A program made the translations under genes and the position numbers. The notes beneath the pieces were generated by a model. That model saw only the letters and a program-made list of their open reading frames with translations, did no database searches and was not told the DNA's origin. A DNA stretch of 64,000 nt, from contig RWJK01001610.1 of the NCBI GenBank assembly GCA_004335835.1, positions 282 to 64,281 on the forward strand, in the 5' to 3' direction. Source of the DNA: Scenedesmus sp. ARA3 (lineage: Eukaryota; Chlorophyta; Chlorophyceae; Sphaeropleales; Scenedesmaceae). This document shows positions 33,811 through 64,000 of the stretch, piece by piece. Position 1 is the stretch's first letter. Each line of letters opens with the position of its first letter.

Positions 33811-35880
33811 TCCTTGCGCATGCGCCAGCAGCCATCACAGCCACAGGGTGTGCACTGCAGTTTGCCTGCACACTGCTGCTTGCCGCCAGGGGTGCTGGCT
33901 GTCCTGCTGCTGCGCGGGGCTTCTGGGGCACACTGCTGCTGGGCCTGCTGGCCTCAACCACCTCTGCTGCTGCTGCTGGCGGCGGTGCCAGGCTGGCTCA
34001 GCAGCTGCTGAAGCTGGCTGCACAGGCTGCAAGCAGCAGCAGCAGCAGCAATGCTGATGAAAGCAGTGGCAGCAGGCCCAACAGCAGAAGCAAAAGCAGC
34101 AGCATCAGGGTCTTATGGAGGCAGATACCTGTTCCTGCACCTGACACCACGCCCTGGGAAGAAGCCACAGATCCAGCTGCAGCAGCAGGCGGCAGCAGCA
34201 CTCCTGCTGATGGCAGTGACAGTGCTGCAGCTGCTGATGGCGGCAGCAGCAGCCACTGGCTGCCGCAAGGCTGTGAGTCATCTGCTGCCTGCCTGCATTA
34301 TCATGTGCGGCAGTTCCTGTCGGCGCTGCTGGTGCTGCTGCGGCTGGCCCCGCTCAGGAGAAACGGCCTGCAGGAGGCGGCTGCACTGCAGGAGCTGCAT
34401 TACAGCGTGCTGCAGGTGTGTACATGTCACAATGACTGTGTTCATGTTATATAACATCTGTCATAACATACCTGACTTTCAATCAGCTGTTGTCGCTGCA
34501 AATGGTTTGGGCAGGCAGCCTGGAGCTAGCACTACAGCAGTGAAGTTTGGTGCTCAGCCAGCACCTGTGCTAGCTTAGTACCGCCTTTTCAAACAGCCAG
34601 CACATCACCACGACTTTCCTTCTGCGGCTGCTACTGCTGCTGCTGCTGCCAATCATCGCACAGGAGCTGCTGCTGCAGGAGGCGCAGGAGGCAGATGCAG
34701 CAGCAGCAGCACTGAGTGCATGCCTGGCCAGCCCAACAGCAGCCAGCTGGCAGCTGCAGCAGGCTTGCCTGCGGGGGCTCGGCCCACTGCGGAGCAGCTC
34801 AAGGTGGTGCACGCGGTGGCGGCTGCGCCGGGCGCAAACAATGACCTGGTGCTGTGAGTGACGTGACGGCTGCGGGGCTGGGCAGTTTGAACACAGTGCC
34901 TCATGATGCTAGGAATGATGCTCGTGGCTATGGGTCTGACTGGATGCAAGGTTTAGGTGTTTCTAGGTGTGACATGAGAGGTCAACTGCTGTTATAATGG
35001 TCCAGTCATAAACACGGATGCTGCGTTTTGGCGTGACATTCGCGGCTGATACCTGTATGTCAAGTAGTACCTGTTTTGTGTCGAGCGGTTGCAGAGGAGC
35101 ACCAGCCACGCACCTATCCCTGGTCAAACACTGACCGTCAATCTTTTGTGTTGTGCTGCTCCTGTGCTGCTGCCGCAGCATCAATGCCTTTGCCGGTGAG
35201 TGAGCAGAAGACTTGCACCTGAACCTTCCTCTTGTCAACTGAACACAGCAAACCAGCCTATGATTGCAGACGTTGGATATTTACACGCGGCAATTCTATA
35301 TCCATCAATGGCAACACAGCAGAGACGCGTAACCAGTGCACTGCAGGCTTTACATTAAGACACTGAGCTCGTTTCACTTATGTGTTATTCAATTGCTGTC
35401 TGCTGTTGCGCCACGCCCCTCTGCTGCAGGCACTGCCAAGTCTACCACTCTCAAGCTGCTGATGCATGCCAACCCAGAGTCAGTCTTCCTGTACACAGCT
35501 TTCAACAAGGTAGTGGTGGAAGATGCACGCAGCAGCGCGCCCAGGCATGTTCACTGCAAGTAAGCAATACTGCTGGGTTGATGTGAGGTGTGATTGTAGA
35601 GGTTCAGGTCGTCTGCCACATGCTGCGGGTGCTTATGCAGAAGCAAAGCCAGAAGCGGCAGCACAGCTACATGCACAGCCGCTTGGCAGTACAGTTACAC
35701 GGCAGTACAGCCACACGCACAACATGCACATATGTCAACTGACGCTACTGGAAGAACGTGTGTACTTGCATCAAAAGCCGCCCTCTTCGCCAGCAGCAAC
35801 AGCATCATCATGATAACACTAACCGGCCATGAACAGTCTTCACCATTCACCAGCTTTATTGGCTGTGCTGCTGCTGCTGA

Positions 35881-35943
<63 letters not shown>

Positions 35944-38328
35944 AGGACCACGCACCAGCTGGCTGCCCCCAAGCGGGAGGAGATGAAGGCGCGGCCACGC
36001 GGCTGGCAGCTGTAAGTGGCGCAGCAGCAGGACATTACAAGTCTTTCGCTGCATAGACGTCGCTTACATACAATGGCTGAAAGCCATGCCGCCCACCATG
36101 AGACACATGCTTATCTTGTAAACCTGCTTCACACCCTGCAGCTGGAACGAGGGCTTGATGGTGGATGAGATTTGGGATGCCCTCATGCAGCTGCCTTATT
36201 GCATCATAGTTGCATTCATCCGGTTTCTCCGCCCGCCATGAGACACATGCTTATTTTTTTAACCTGTTTCACACCCTGCAGCTGGCCGGGGGGCTTGATG
36301 GTTGATGAGATCTGGGATGCCCTCAAGGTGCTGCCTTACTGCATAATAGTTGCATTCTTCCAACTTCTCCGCCCACCATGACACACATGCTACCTTTCAA
36401 ACCTGCTTCACACCCTGCAGCTGGAATGGGGGCTTGAGGGTTGATGAGATTTGGGATGCCCTCAAACTGCTGCCTTATTGCATACAAGTTGCATTCTTCC
36501 AACCTCTCCGCCCACCATATGAAACACATGCTTATCTTTCAATCCTGCTTTACACCCTGCAGCGGGCCGGGGGGCTTGATGGTGGATGAGATCTGGGAGC
36601 GGCTCAAGCTCCTGCCTTGTGGCATCATAGTTGCATTCTTCCAACTTCTCCGCCCACCCTGAGACACCTGCTGCCTTCACACCTGTTTCAATCCCTGCAG
36701 CTGGGCGGGCTTAATGGTGGATGAGATCTGGGATGCCCTCAAGGTGCTGCCCTACTGCATAATAGTTGCATTCTTCCGGTTTCTCCGCCTGCCATGACAC
36801 ACATGCTTCCATTCAAACCTGCTTCACACCCTGCAGCTGGAACGGGGGCTTGATGGTGGATGAAATCTGGGATGCTCTCAAGCAGCTGCCCTACTACCAG
36901 CAGCGCGTCGCTGCCGGCAGCAAGGGCCCGCCGCGCCAGGTGGCGGCAGCAGTGAAGGAGGCGCTGGACAAGTTTGTGACGAGTGCTGACAGGCGGCTGG
37001 GGCGGCAGCACCTGCCCAAGGCCCTGGACCCGCTGAGGTGAGGACGCTAACAGCTGAGGCTTCATTTTTGCATTTAGGGGAAAAGCTGCTGTGCTGCTTG
37101 CTGTTGAATCACACTGGTGCATTGCAACAAGCCCAGGCCCCTGGACCCGCTGCGGTGAGGAACCAACGTGCATGACATGTTTATGATGCAATGCGGCAGC
37201 TGCTCTGCTGGCTGCTGTTGAAGCACGCCCCGTTGTGCTTGAAGAGCGTGGTATGCTTTGACTTGAGTGTACACACGAGGCATATGCGTACAAACTCCCA
37301 GCTGCCATACTGTCTGTTGTGCTTGTACGTTCCCTGTTAGCGGCGCTTGAGCTGCTGGCACAGGCTGTCTTTGTGTTTGTGCTGTCATGCCGCAGCCACT
37401 ATGTGCGCTGAGGACGCTGACGCTGCTGTGCATGTGTGCTGTCTTTTGTGTATGTGCTGTGCTGCCGCAGCGACCCTCCTGACTACGTTGAGGTGGCACA
37501 ACAGATGTGGCAGGCCATCCTGGACTCCTCCTGCCGCCCCTTGAAGTTCAGCCACAACACCTACCTCAAGCAGTTCTCAGACGCACTCGCAGATAACCAG
37601 GGAATCCTGCGCAACTGGCGCGGCCAGCCCTACCAAATCATCCTCATTGATGAGGCACAAGATGTCAATCCGGTCACACTGCAGATGCTGCTGAGTCAGC
37701 CTTGCTTGAGAGTGCTGGTAGGGGACAGGCACCAGCACATCTACAGCTTCAACTTTTGCGCCAGTGCGCTGGAGGGTGCGGCGGCGGCGGCGGCGGCAGC
37801 TGGGCGGCCCAGCAGGGTGCGCAGCTACAGCCTGAGCAGCAGTTTCAGGCTGGGGCCGGCTGTAGCAGTTGTGGCAAACAAGTGAGTGGGATGGGGGTCC
37901 GTTGAATTAGCTCTTGCTCTTGCTCTGCACGCCTTCTTTTGTGGTACTTTGTGGCGAAGGCCCGCACTGCAAGAGTGCCCTCACATCATTGGCAGTGTGA
38001 TGGTTGCCACTGCAAGTGTCTTGCTGGTGTACATGCTGTGTCACTTTGCACACAGCTGCAGGGCCAAGGAGGCACCTTCAGCCGGCTTGCAATGCTCGAG
38101 ACTGTGTCATGAAGTTGTGTGCCTGACGCTGTTTTCTGCACACGTTTCTGCTTGTGTATCGCCTCCTGCGCTGCAGGCTGCTGTGGCAGTTGGGTGAGCG
38201 CAAGTGCCCCCTGGTGGGTGTGGGCTGGCAGCATGCAGCAGTGTACAGGCAGGTGAAGCTAGACCATGCCCAGCAAGGCACAGCAGCAGCAGCAGCAGGC
38301 CAGGCAGCCGGCCAGGCAGAAGGCGTAG

Positions 38329-38362
<34 letters not shown>

Positions 38363-39787
38363 GGAGGCTTACTTTGAGCAGGTGCAGCTACTGCAGCAGC
38401 AGACCACCACAGGCCAAACTCCTGCGCAGCTGGAGTCACTGAGCTTGCGTGTGGACACAAAGGACGGGCCAAAACAGCTGCACCTGGCGCTTCCACCAGT
38501 TGACCCCCAAACAGGCAAGCGGAAGCCGCTATGGTATGTAAAACATTATGACAAGACGTGGGTGGAGGCTGCAGCAGCGCTCGTGCTGCCTGATAGGCAG
38601 CTGGCAGGGCTGGGCAGCCCTGCTGCTGGCACGCCTGGTAGCAGGCTTGCCGGCACACCAGGCTCTGGCGCGCGCAACAACAGCGGCCGCGCTGCTGCAC
38701 TTGATGCGGCAGACGGCAGCCTGCGGCGCATCCTGTTTGGAGTGCCAGTTGTCGCAGCAGCAGCTGCTGCTGCTGCACATGTGCTGGAGCATGACGAACA
38801 GGAGGCAGCGCAGCAGCAGCAGCAGCATGGGGTGCTGCTTGGCAGCCAGATCAGCAGCCAGGGCAGCAGCACGGCTGGGCAGCCCAGGCTACAGCAGAGC
38901 TGGCAGCCAGCTATCAACGCCTCAGCAGCAGCAGCAGCAGCAGTATGTGGTGCCAAAGCTGTTCCTGACAGCTGTGGATGGCTACAGCGGCAGGGTGGAG
39001 TTCCTGGAGAACGTGCTGGGCATATACAGGCTCAAGTGCGCTGCTGTTGAAGGGTGTAATGTCTTGTTACTTGTTGTTGCATGCTTAGCAGGTGCATGCA
39101 TGACTGTAGTCAACACGCATGTCTGTTTGCAGCTGCTCTCAGGGCCGCATGGCGACTCTTGTCAGGCTGTTGTGCTGGCGCTGTGTTGCTGGCTGTTAAT
39201 GTGTGCAGCAGTGCAGTAAGTGGTTCATATGCAGTCTAGCTGGTCAACTTGCTGCTGCTACTGTACTGTATTGCCTGTTGTACCGTCTGTTGTACTGCCT
39301 GATGTACTACCTTGTGTACTGCCTGTCGTACTGCCTGCAGGTACCACGGCAGCCGGTTCAGGCAGTACAGCTCCTGGGATGACCTGGAGAAGGCTGCTGA
39401 GCGGCGTGAGGACGCCGACCTGTTGGGAGCCATTGGCCTGGTGCGAAAGTACAAGCAGGCCACGCAGCAGCTGGTGGAACCCATACAGGCGGCACAGGTG
39501 GGACCAGCGGTGTGTTGGTGCAAGGCAGAGGTGTACATGCAAGTTTTGAGTCTGCACGAGGTCATACTCAAGATTGATTGCCTGCTCCGTTGCACCCAGG
39601 CGCCAGCGGCGCACAACCATGGCAGCTGCCTACACCAACACTGCAGCGGCCCTCAGTGTAATGCTGCTGCCCATGCTGTTGATGTTGCTGCTGCTGCTGC
39701 TGCTGCTGCTGCAATGGTCAGGTGCGCCGCAAGGCTGATGCGGACTTCATCCTGGGCACCTGCCACAGTGTGAGCACCTGTAACTGC

Positions 39788-39853
<66 letters not shown>

Positions 39854-41376
39854 AGGTGCTGCGCAAGGCTGATGCTGACTTCATCCTGGGCACCTGCCAC
39901 AAGGCCAAGGGCTGCGAGGAGGACTACGTGCAGCTGGCTGACGACTTCACACCCATTCGTGCGGGGCGGCAGCCCGACGTGGAGGTGAGTTACAGATAGC
40001 TGTGGACAGGCGATGCTTGTGGCTTTGCCCACATATGTGTGCGTTCATGGAGGTTGAGCGCGTATGGAAGAGTGCAGCTGGATGCTGGTGTGCTTGTGGT
40101 GTGGCTGAGCATGCTTTGACTCGCAAGGGCACTGGCAGGGCTGTGGGGTCTGCAGGGTGCTTGCTGCAGCTCAGCACGAATGCAGAGGACTACGTGCAGC
40201 TGGCTGACGACTTCACACCACTGCGCGCGGGGCGGCAGCCCAACGCGGAGGTGTGTTTGGTTGTGCTGGTAGAAAGCTGGTCATGGGCTGTGGTGTTGCT
40301 TGTGTGTGTGTTTGTACGTGTGTGGTTTTGAGTCCTTGCTGTGAGCTTGGACGCAGATGTAGAGTGCAGTTGAGTCCCGGGTGAACTCATCCGTGCATGC
40401 GGCTGAGCAGACTTTGAAGTGGAGAGGCAGAGTAGCTGTAAGTGCAGAGAGTGGGCTACGGCTCAACTTTCCAGCAGGTGGATGTAACAACACAGCACAC
40501 AGTACGTTTAACCCAGTGACAAGTCCTTTCGCAAGCCTGCTGCGGTGGCTGTGTGCTGCAGGTGGACGAGTACAACCTGCTGTATGTGGCTGCGACGAGG
40601 GCCAAGCTGGCGCTGGTGCTCAACCCAGACCTGCAGCAGCTGCTGCTGGCTGGCAGCCACAGGCCGGTGCTGCTGTGGGTGAGACCTGCGGGTGGCTGAA
40701 CTCACTTCACATTGTATATCTGTGCGGAGTTTATGCCAGCATACTATTTGAGAGAGGATAGTACATGTGGGTCCTGGCACCATCTTATGGTATGAGCAAT
40801 ACTAGGGTATGAACTATGCTATGGTATGAGCCATGCTATGCTACATATATGCTAGTAACTGCAATGGTATGCAGCACACGAGCGGCAGATAGCTTGATGC
40901 CAGGCAAGTGATGCATGCGGCGCACTGCTCCGGTGTTGTGTCCTCCCTCAGCGCACTACGGCGTCTCGTTTGTGTATGCCTCAAACATCCGTATGCTGGC
41001 CTGCTGCCGCTGCTGCACACAGGCTGCTGGCAATGCAGCAAGGACCGCTGCCGAGGAGAGCCAAGCAGCTGCCCAGCACTGCAGCTGCTGCAACCAACCC
41101 GTCATCAGGCCAGCAGGCACTGCCACATCCAGCACATCAAGCACTGCTACGCCAGGCGTGGCCATTGCATTGGTGTCGCAGCAGCACCGGCTGCAGATGC
41201 CTGTGCTGTTTGGAGCTGAGCAGGCCGAGCCAGGGCTGGCAGCAGGGGTGATGCAGCAGGTGCAGCAGCTGGAGCAGCAGTGGCAGGCGATGCAGCAGCA
41301 GCAGCAGCAGCAGGAGATGCCCATTTGTGCTGGATGTGTGAAGAGCAGCACGATATGGGGTCAGCTGTGTGGCTGA
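33233..41376 (+). CDS. FBH1: FBH1-type F-box DNA helicase (UvrD/SF1 family)
   Basis: FBH1 joins an F-box (SCF ubiquitin ligase) to a UvrD-like 3'-5' helicase and limits Rad51 filaments during recombination. Supported exons: 33233-33381 (F-box, LSEDLLARALLFSSADDACRL), 33560 to about 33611, one or more between there and 34415, about 34679-34853, 35179-35195, 35430-35559, 35946-36011, 36837-37037, 37471-37881, from 38177, one ending 39035, 39341-39497, 39856-39984, 40562-40678, 41023-41376. Helicase motifs: Q-like PTAEQLKVV; Walker A as AGTAKSTTL; FNK; CKTTHQLA; Walker B LIDEAQD; VGDRHQHIYSF; SSSFRLG; LGTCHKAKG; and NLLYVAATRAK. The last exon has two Cys pairs (CSCC, CAGC). Unresolved: the frame link at 34415/34679, and 38252-39035. 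Note a 17-nt exon just ahead of the Walker A Gly. Confidence 0.88.
33764..33808 (+). repeat. (CTG)n microsatellite in FBH1
   Basis: About 14 CTG units within the unresolved 5' part of the gene, likely intronic. Confidence 0.9.
35867..35945 (+). repeat. (CTG)n tract forming an FBH1 acceptor
   Basis: A CTG run with a few changes ends in CTGCAG at 35945, directly before the exon coding TTHQLA. Confidence 0.9.
36095..36890 (+). repeat. six tandem copies of the VDEIWDAL exon start in FBH1
   Basis: Acceptor plus exon start occur at 36142, 36282, 36421, 36563, 36701 and 36837, with periods 140, 139, 142, 138 and 136. Each unit holds ACATGCTT-type intron sequence, a CCCTGCAG acceptor (all six) and the segment coding LMVDEIWDAL or a variant. 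Only the last copy runs on into KQLPYYQQRV and the rest of the exon. Copies differ by scattered substitutions. Confidence 0.95.
37020..37165 (+). repeat. duplicated end of the same FBH1 exon (LDPLR)
   Basis: The last 20 or so bases of the exon ending at 37037, with its GTGAGG donor, recur at about 37136-37160. So this one exon is duplicated at both edges. Confidence 0.75.
39262..39340 (+). repeat. GTACTGCCTG-type minisatellite in front of FBH1 exon
   Basis: Five to six imperfect units of TGTACTGCCTG fill the 75 bp before the CTGCAG acceptor at 39340. The same unit precedes two PRP8 acceptors. Confidence 0.85.
39719..39905 (+). repeat. duplicated start of the FBH1 motif V exon
   Basis: RKADADFILGTCH is coded from 39722 behind a TCAG acceptor and again from 39856 (period 134). 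The first copy breaks off at CAC-AGT; the second continues through KAKG. A (CTG)n run lies between them and forms the second acceptor. Confidence 0.92.
39915..40250 (+). repeat. duplicated end of the FBH1 motif V exon
   Basis: The segment coding EDYVQLADDFTP...AGRQP with its donor is present at 39917-39984 and again at 40185-40249, about 265 bp apart. The second copy has Asn-Ala-Glu for Asp-Val-Glu and a GTGTGT donor, and its own CAG acceptor-like start. Confidence 0.9.
40780..40880 (+). repeat. short ATGCTATGGTATGAGC-like repeats in FBH1 intron
   Basis: Four imperfect copies of a CTATGGTATGA-like unit, interrupted, in the last intron. No splice signal is attached. Confidence 0.6.
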
Positions 41377-42864
41377 TCAGCGGCTCGCTTGATTGCTGTG
41401 TACGGCCAGCCAGTTGGGTTTCGCCCCCCCCCCCCTGATAACAAAAAACAGTGTCATGACGTGCTGTGGCGTAGCAGCTGCCAGCTTGTGTGGTGTTTAT
41501 GGCTTGCCCACGCCATCAGCCAGTGTGGTGGTGTGGCTACACAAGGCGGTCTGATGACAGCTTTCAACACTAGGCAAGTTAAGGCAGGCGTGCACTCAGC
41601 AGCGTCCAGCTGCTGTTACAGCTGATGGCTTGCTGTGGCACTGGACGCATCGGGCTGTGCGGCTTCCATGGACAGGTGGTTGCACAGCACGTATAAGACG
41701 GGGCCATTCAAGCTGTATCAACTGCTGTTACACAATGCAACGCAGCAGCCAGGCAACAACATGAAACATCAACGTGAGATGCAGCATCACAGCGTACAAC
41801 TATGAACCATGATCTATGATGAGCAGCCTGCTCGCTGAGCGACTGGCGCATCGGATGCAGCTGCACGGTGAAAAGACCCTGGTCGCGACAACATCAGAAC
41901 GAGCGCACATAAGGCTGTAGCACGCAGCCTTACCATAAGACGACGGCGGCAGGAACGCTGCCAGCAATGGTGCTGCTGCACGTACCAAGCAGAGTGCCGC
42001 AACGAGCCACGGCCGCACAGCAGACACCAATAGCTGCGACCTCAAAACATGCTGCTGACAGCGTTGCGCAATCTGTAATGACCGCCGCCGCCACCACATG
42101 GGTTTGCAGGTAGTGGTGGATGCCACCACCCCCATAGCAGAGGCTTGATTGTCGCACTGCAACAAGCTGGACAAGCATAATTAGCTGGTGCACAGCAAAG
42201 CAACAGCTCCTGCAAGGTCAACAGCAAGCTGCACAGCAGCATGCTAACAGCTGCAGGACAGCAACACAGCGCCAGCGGCCACGCTAGCACGGCTGATGCA
42301 CGCTGTCAACAGAGCAGAAAACACACCTGACACATGACACAAACACAAAGCAGCGGACAGCGCACTGTCTCAACATCTATCCTAACCTACCTACCGCGCT
42401 GCACGCGGCAGCGCCCTCACCAGTGCCTACTCGGCCCAGGTTTGCACGCCCACATCCACCACCCATCCCACAGCAACCCCAAACAGCAGCGCCACGCATC
42501 CGAACGCCTGCCCTGTCCGCAGCCCAGCTGGCTGCAGCACCAGGACACAACCAGCGCCAGACACGCGTTCCCAGCTGCCCAGAACACCTCAACCACCCCT
42601 GCAACAACTTGCACGCAGCCACAACCTGCTGCAGCGCACCCTCACAGGGGTATACCACACGGCAGAAGTCTAGCTGCTGCACGCAAGCCGCACGCTCAAC
42701 CCCAGCCGTTTACACACGCAGCAGCCCGCACAACAGCCCAGCAAAAGCTGCGCCTGTGCAGACAACAGCCACTTGCTGCCGCCGCTGCCGTCGCCGCCGC
42801 CGGCTTAGCACCCGCTTGCAGCCGTGTGCTGCTGAGCAGCGCCACTCAAAGCCGCAGCTGCACT
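41377..42864. other. intergenic between convergent FBH1 and PRP8
   Basis: Two 3' UTRs should meet here. A run of 12 C at 41424-41435 stands out. The right part (about 42300-42840) is C/A-rich with scattered CAGC and ACACC words and open frames on both strands that look compositional. No gene was recognised. Confidence 0.5.
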
Positions 42865-63691
<20,827 letters not shown>

Positions 63692-64000
63692 CTGCAGGAA
63701 GTGCAAGCGCGGCAGCAGGAGGCGCGCGAGAGAGAAGCATAAGAGTGGCATGAGCTTGGTTTTGACCCCAAGTGCTCCATGCATGTGGGTGGGGAACTCA
63801 GCACAGCACAGCACAATGGCAGGTTTGACGGCGGCATAGTGTATAGGAGGTGGGGAGACCAGCAGCTGCGGGTGGTGCATGGGCTACTGCTGCATCTGCT
63901 GCATCAGTCCAGCTGCGCCAATGACTGCCGCGGCTGCTGCCAATGAGAAAGCAGTCTGTCGCACAACCCATTGCGTAGCGTGCTCGCTTGGGTCAGATGG
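63692..64000 (-). other. right flank: upstream intron or 5' exon of PRP8
   Basis: The frame of the first recognised exon stays open from an ATG at 63880, but that stretch contains nothing like the PRP8 N-terminus and runs into a CTTCCTGCAG acceptor at 63697-63692. I infer intron, with the first exon beyond the window or unrecognised. Confidence 0.45.

Overview
The window looks like nuclear DNA of a chlorophyte green alga. Genes are intron-rich with GT-AG introns, often 80-400 bp. Proteins carry long Gln/Ser/Ala runs made by (CAG/CTG)n, and several genes have a TGTAA element 190-400 nt after the stop, the usual green-algal poly(A) signal. A Chlorophyceae member (Chlamydomonadales or Sphaeropleales) is my inference; the sequence does not fix the genus. 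All gene models below were spliced by hand from reading-frame and splice-site agreement.

Layout, left to right: the 3' exon of a VAC14 homologue (+, cut by the left edge); a complete 11-exon Cu-transporting P1B-type ATPase (+, 2396-9044); a complete 10-exon R2R3-MYB (+, 10596-13384); a 3.2 kb intergenic stretch; a complete 5-exon USE1-like SNARE (-, 16620-18708), divergent across about 400 bp from a 3-exon plastid-type thioredoxin-like protein (+, 19113-20198); a class II tRNA nucleotidyltransferase / poly(A) polymerase-like gene (-, 22600 to about 27350, N-terminus unresolved); a complete 7-exon RED/IK splicing factor (+, 28071-32292); an FBH1-type F-box DNA helicase (+, 33233-41376, two parts unresolved); and a nearly complete PRP8 gene (-, 42865-63691, 36 exons, 2308 residues in the window), the core protein of the spliceosome, lacking only about its first 40 residues.

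The most unusual signal is not a gene. In five of the genes (ATPase, nucleotidyltransferase, RED, FBH1, PRP8) I find about 29 places where the edge of one exon, together with adjoining intron and the splice site, is repeated in the intron, usually as tandem units of about 80-140 bp and with one to five extra copies. Acceptor-side arrays place partial copies of the exon start upstream of the real exon; donor-side arrays place partial copies of the exon end downstream of it. Only the copy joined to the rest of the exon gives a continuous protein. PRP8 carries 18 such arrays, FBH1 one with six copies, and the ATPase one with five. I see none in the MYB, USE1 or thioredoxin-like genes. The introns also use (CTG)n microsatellites and a GTACTGCCTG-type minisatellite directly in front of acceptors.

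Two copies of an unknown 230-250 bp dispersed repeat lie in different PRP8 introns. No rRNA, tRNA, CRISPR array or protein-coding transposon was found.
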